Below are positions 40,483-43,310 of a stretch of 43,310 nt of DNA, in pieces. Origin of the DNA: Pseudomonadota bacterium. Lineage in GTDB: Bacteria; Pseudomonadota; Gammaproteobacteria; Burkholderiales; Burkholderiaceae_C. Where the stretch lies: positions 1 to 43,310 of the forward strand of contig JAJZUZ010000009.1 of assembly GCA_021845965.1 (NCBI GenBank). The letters are read 5' to 3'. Both the position numbers and the translations under genes were made by a program. The notes below the pieces were generated by a model, which did not search any database, had not been told where the DNA came from, and saw only the letters and a list, made by a program, of their open reading frames with translations. Position 1 is the stretch's first letter; each line of letters opens with the position of its first letter.

Positions 40483-41760
40483 ATGGCCCATATCGTGATC
40501 CTCGGCGCGGGCATCGGCGGCATGCCGATGGCCTATGAGATGCGTGCGCTGGCGCGCTCGGAAGACAAGGTCACCGTCATCTCGAACAACCCGAAGTTCC
40601 ACTTCGTGCCCTCCAACCCCTGGGTGGCGGTGGACTGGCGCAAGCGCGACGACATCGAGATCGAGCTGGCGCCCGTGCTGGCGAAGAAGAAGATCGACTT
40701 CATCGGCGTGGGCGCCAAGCGCGTACACCCCGACAAGAACGAGATCGAGCTGGACGATGGCCGTACCGTCAGCTACGACTACCTGGTGATCGCCACCGGC
40801 CCCAAGCTGGCCTTCGAGGAAGTGGAGGGCCTGGGCCCCAAGGGCCACACGCATTCCATCTGCCACGTGGACCACGCGGTGGAAGCCGAGAAGGACTGGC
40901 AGAAGTTCGTGCAGGAGCCCGGCCACGTGGTGGTGGGCGCGGTGCAGGGCGCCTCCTGCTACGGCCCGGCCTACGAGTACGCGATGATCATGGACACGGA
41001 CCTGCGCAAGCGCAAGATCCGCGACAAGGTGCCCATGACCTTCGTGACGGCCGAGCCCTACATCGGCCACCTGGGCCTGGGCGGGGTGGGCGACTCCAAG
41101 GGCCTGCTCGAATCCGTCATGCGCGACCGCCACATCAAGTGGATCTGCAATGCCAAGACCACCAAGGTCGAGGCCGGCAAGATGTACGTGACCGAGCACA
41201 ACGAGGACGGCACCCCCAAGAAGGAGCACGTGCTGGACTTCAAGTTCTCCATGATGCTGCCGGCCTTCAAGGGCATCGACGCCGTGTTCGGCATCGAAGG
41301 GCTGACCAATCCGCGCGGCTTCATCCTGATCGACCAGCACCAGCGCAATCCCAAGTACAAGAACATCTACGGCGTGGGCGTGTGCGTGGCGATTCCGCCC
41401 GTGGAAGCCACCCCGGTGCCCACCGGCGCGCCCAAGACGGGCTACATGATCGAGTCCATGGTGACGGCCACGGCGCACAACATCCGCGACCAGCTCGACG
41501 GCAAGGAGCCCGGCACCAAGGCCACCTGGAATGCGGTCTGCCTGGCCGACTTCGGCGACACCGGCGCCTGCTTCGTGGCGCTGCCGCAGATCCCGCCGCG
41601 CAACGTGAACTGGTTCTCGCAGGGCAAATGGGTGCACCTGGCCAAGATCGCCTTCGAGAAGTACTTCATGCGCAAGATGAGGGCCGGCACGTCGGAGCCC
41701 CTGTTCGAGAAGATGGTCATGAATGCCCTGGGCATCATGAAGCTCAAGAACAAGAAGTAA
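40483..41760 (+). CDS. sqr: Sulfide:quinone oxidoreductase (type I-like)
   Basis: The 425-residue flavoprotein oxidises sulfide to polysulfide or a sulfane sulfur acceptor and reduces quinone at the membrane. The FAD-binding start is VILGAGIGGMPMAYEM. Cys127 (SICHVD), Cys159 (QGASCYGPAYEY) and Cys353 (NAVCLADFGD) match the three redox cysteines of Acidithiobacillus-type SQR as I recall them. GVGVCVAIPPVEATPVPTGAPKTG near 297-320 is a family segment. The C-terminal amphipathic helices (WVHLAKIAFEKYFMRKM) would anchor it to the membrane. It is preceded by an FNR-type and a sigma70 promoter, and is followed by a small acidic gene. Confidence 0.92.
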   Translation: MAHIVILGAGIGGMPMAYEMRALARSEDKVTVISNNPKFHFVPSNPWVAVDWRKRDDIEIELAPVLAKKKIDFIGVGAKRVHPDKNEIELDDGRTVSYDYLVIATGPKLAFEEVEGLGPKGHTHSICHVDHAVEAEKDWQKFVQEPGHVVVGAVQGASCYGPAYEYAMIMDTDLRKRKIRDKVPMTFVTAEPYIGHLGLGGVGDSKGLLESVMRDRHIKWICNAKTTKVEAGKMYVTEHNEDGTPKKEHVLDFKFSMMLPAFKGIDAVFGIEGLTNPRGFILIDQHQRNPKYKNIYGVGVCVAIPPVEATPVPTGAPKTGYMIESMVTATAHNIRDQLDGKEPGTKATWNAVCLADFGDTGACFVALPQIPPRNVNWFSQGKWVHLAKIAFEKYFMRKMRAGTSEPLFEKMVMNALGIMKLKNKK

Positions 41761-41769
41761 GCACGCATC

Positions 41770-42198
41770 TTGGCCACCGGTTACGTCTTCTTCGAAACCG
41801 ACCTGCGCGATCGCTTCGTGCAGGTGCTGGCGGCGCGCGCGCTGGGCTGCCACCTGCACGACGACGAGATCGAGGGCCTGGTGGTCGAGCTCGATGGCGA
41901 GCCCGACGATGAGCTGATGGAGGCCCTGGAGGGCGAGTACGAGGCGCTGATGCAGGAGCAGATGCTGCGCGCCGAGGACCGGCCCGACTGGGGCAGCCAC
42001 CAGGTGGCCAGCCTGGAGATCACGCGGGCCGACGGCAGCCCGGCCACGGTGCGGCTGCCGCCGGCCGTGGCGCGCCCGCTGCTGGAGCATTTCAGCGCCG
42101 AAGAGGCGCACGCGCTGGTGACCGCCATCGCGCACAGCCTGGAGGACCCGCAGGACGGGCCGCTGTGCCGGCGCGACCTGCTCCGGCCACAGGACTGA
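41770..42198 (+). CDS. Acidic hypothetical protein downstream of sqr
   Basis: I do not recognise this 142-residue protein. It is acidic (runs such as DDEIEGLVVELDGEPDDELMEALEGE near 32-57), with no signal peptide or membrane span. The predicted start is TTG at 41770, 9 bases after the sqr stop; no ATG or GTG gives a better start, so the N-terminus is uncertain. Its tight spacing behind sqr suggests co-expression. It is convergent with the FIST gene across a short palindrome. Confidence 0.72.
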   Translation: MATGYVFFETDLRDRFVQVLAARALGCHLHDDEIEGLVVELDGEPDDELMEALEGEYEALMQEQMLRAEDRPDWGSHQVASLEITRADGSPATVRLPPAVARPLLEHFSAEEAHALVTAIAHSLEDPQDGPLCRRDLLRPQD

Positions 42199-42202
42199 GT
42201 CG

Positions 42203-42214
42203 CGTCAGCTGACG
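42203..42214. other. 12-bp perfect palindrome between convergent genes
   Basis: CGTCAGCTGACG lies in the 20-base gap between the stop codons of the acidic hypothetical gene and the FIST gene. As RNA it could form only a short stem with almost no loop, so it is a weak terminator candidate. A protein-binding site or chance is equally possible. Confidence 0.3.
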
Positions 42215-42218
42215 GCCC

Positions 42219-43310
42219 TCACGCCGCGGCGCCGGGCGCCGTATCGGTGAACACGGTCAGCACGCCGGTGTAGCCGTACAGGTGCTTGCGCGCGATCTCG
42301 CCGCCGGCAAAGAAGCCCACCAGGGGCACATCGCCCAGCGCATGGCGCACGATCTGCAGCTCGGCGCTGGGGCTGCCGAAGTGCGGCCCGCCGCGGCCGG
42401 AGCAGCTGACGTAGACCGCGCCGCAGATGCGCCGCGCCGCGGGCGACGGGGGCGGCTCGGTGTCCGGGCCGTCGCGCGCCGGCGCGGTGGCCAGCGGCAG
42501 CTCTTCCGGCTCCAGTTCCTCGCGGATCTCGGCGCAGATGCGCATGAGGTCGGCGCGCGCGGCCTGTGCGTTGCGCCGGCAGAAGGCCAGCTCCATGCCG
42601 TCTTCCACCAGATCGGCCAGCGCCACGCCGCCGCGCGCCGGATCGAGCCCGACGATGTGGCGCACCAGCACGTCGCTGCCGAAGTTGCCGGTGCGGCTGA
42701 TGGCGCGGCCGTCGCTGGCGACGTCCTGCACGCGCACCAGGCCGGCCAGCGTGGCCCGCACGGCGTTGAGGGCCGCCTGCGGCTGCTCCAGCGTCACGCC
42801 GAGTTCGCGCAGCAGCACGTCCAGCGCGGGCTCATGGTCGAGCCGGTAGATCACGTTGCGCTCGCATTCGGTGATGCGGTGGCTGCGCGCCAGCGGAAAG
42901 GCCCCCTGCGTGACGCGCGAGACCAGCGACACGCCGGCGCCGAAAGCCACGCCGCTCAGGCCGCCATGAAAGACACCGCTGGCGCGCCCCTGCCCACGCA
43001 GGTAGCCATCACCGCCCTGGGCGAACTGCACGGTCTCGCCGCGGCTGGCGGCCAGGCCGCCGAAGAGGTAGCCGCTGGTCGTGCGGTCGGCCATTTCGCT
43101 GATGAGTTCGGCCAGCTCGGGGGTGTGGCCGTCGGCGTGCACCAATGCGGTGTGCGCGGCGAAACTCGCGCCCAGCGGCGCCACGCCGGAGAACACGCGG
43201 TACTGGTGACTCGGGATGTCGCACAGCATCACGGCCAGCGCCGGCTCGTCGAAATACTCGACGTTGTTGGCGGCGATGCCCACGCCCACGGTGCCCACCC
43301 AGTCCGTCAC
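42219..43310 (-). CDS. FIST-domain sensory protein (5' end cut by window edge)
   Basis: At least 363 residues are visible of a protein with a FIST N domain (about 1-175 of the visible part: VAPLGASFAAHTALVHADGHTP, SGYLFGGLAASRGETVQFAQGG) and a FIST C domain (about 176-363: IVGLDPARGGVALADLV, CSGRGGPHFG, LVGFFAGGEIARKHLYGYTGVLTVF). FIST domains are thought to sense small ligands such as amino acids in signal transduction. The frame is open to the last base of the window with only a GTG there, so the true start lies beyond the edge. An acidic, Pro-rich insertion sits before CSGRGG. Confidence 0.88.
   Translation of the reverse strand: MTDWVGTVGVGIAANNVEYFDEPALAVMLCDIPSHQYRVFSGVAPLGASFAAHTALVHADGHTPELAELISEMADRTTSGYLFGGLAASRGETVQFAQGGDGYLRGQGRASGVFHGGLSGVAFGAGVSLVSRVTQGAFPLARSHRITECERNVIYRLDHEPALDVLLRELGVTLEQPQAALNAVRATLAGLVRVQDVASDGRAISRTGNFGSDVLVRHIVGLDPARGGVALADLVEDGMELAFCRRNAQAARADLMRICAEIREELEPEELPLATAPARDGPDTEPPPSPAARRICGAVYVSCSGRGGPHFGSPSAELQIVRHALGDVPLVGFFAGGEIARKHLYGYTGVLTVFTDTAPGAAA

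Overview
The window is chromosomal DNA from a high-GC betaproteobacterium, most likely Burkholderiales of the Comamonadaceae type. I base this on the spc/alpha ribosomal protein cluster with betaproteobacterial-type proteins, the local order proC / ubiA / oxyR ... recG ... queA-tgt, a Bug-type (tripartite tricarboxylate) receptor, and a type I-like sulfide:quinone oxidoreductase. No phage, IS element or CRISPR array is visible. Species cannot be fixed from the sequence alone.

Layout. (1) 1-9582: an initiator tRNA-fMet with its own -10 box and terminator, then, all on the minus strand, the complete spc and alpha operons (rplN, rplX, rplE, rpsN, rpsH, rplF, rplR, rpsE, rpmD, rplO, secY, infA, rpmJ, rpsM, rpsK, rpsD, rpoA, rplQ). 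The S10 genes that usually precede rplN are absent. A sigma70 promoter for rplN overlaps the stop codon of glpD. Stem-loops sit in the last three spacers of the alpha operon. (2) 9579-12690: glpK-glpD glycerol catabolism. (3) 12774-16324: proC, convergent with zero gap to an oxyR / DyP peroxidase / ubiA transcription unit. (4) 16374-19581: an exported protein, an old-yellow-enzyme reductase and a SPOR-domain membrane protein, lying between oxyR and recG. (5) 19689-24416: an AtuA-like gene pair, a Bug receptor and recG in one tight minus-strand run. (6) 24524-26757: queA-tgt for queuosine tRNA modification. (7) 26929-33322: a 622-residue unknown protein with an EF-hand-like loop, then a sensory module of a PhnD-type binding protein, a hybrid histidine kinase with receiver and Hpt domains, and a convergent receiver-HD-GYP protein. 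(8) 33447-40373: an envelope/lipid region with YiaA/B, an exported protein, DUF2145, a flavin reductase-like protein, an AT-richer DUF2971 gene, an LplT-PlsC fusion, a CREST (ceramidase-like) membrane protein and an XRE-family regulator. (9) 40370-43310: sulfide:quinone oxidoreductase behind an FNR-type promoter, an acidic hypothetical protein, and a FIST-domain gene cut by the window edge.

Most interesting reading. Two promoter regions 4 kb apart, upstream of yiaA/B (35248-35343) and between the CREST gene and the XRE regulator (39526-39620), are recognisably homologous. Each carries the same palindrome GTATC-N7-GATAC at nearly the same distance from the conserved leader. This suggests a small regulon controlled by the XRE protein that joins a predicted membrane lipid hydrolase (CREST), a lysophospholipid flippase/acyltransferase fusion (LplT-PlsC) and a YiaA/B-exported protein-DUF2145 operon: a possible lipid deacylation/reacylation envelope-stress module. 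Other signals are a class II FNR promoter for sqr, a predicted phosphorelay from periplasmic binding protein to c-di-GMP hydrolysis, and two copies of a dispersed structured intergenic repeat at ends of convergent genes.
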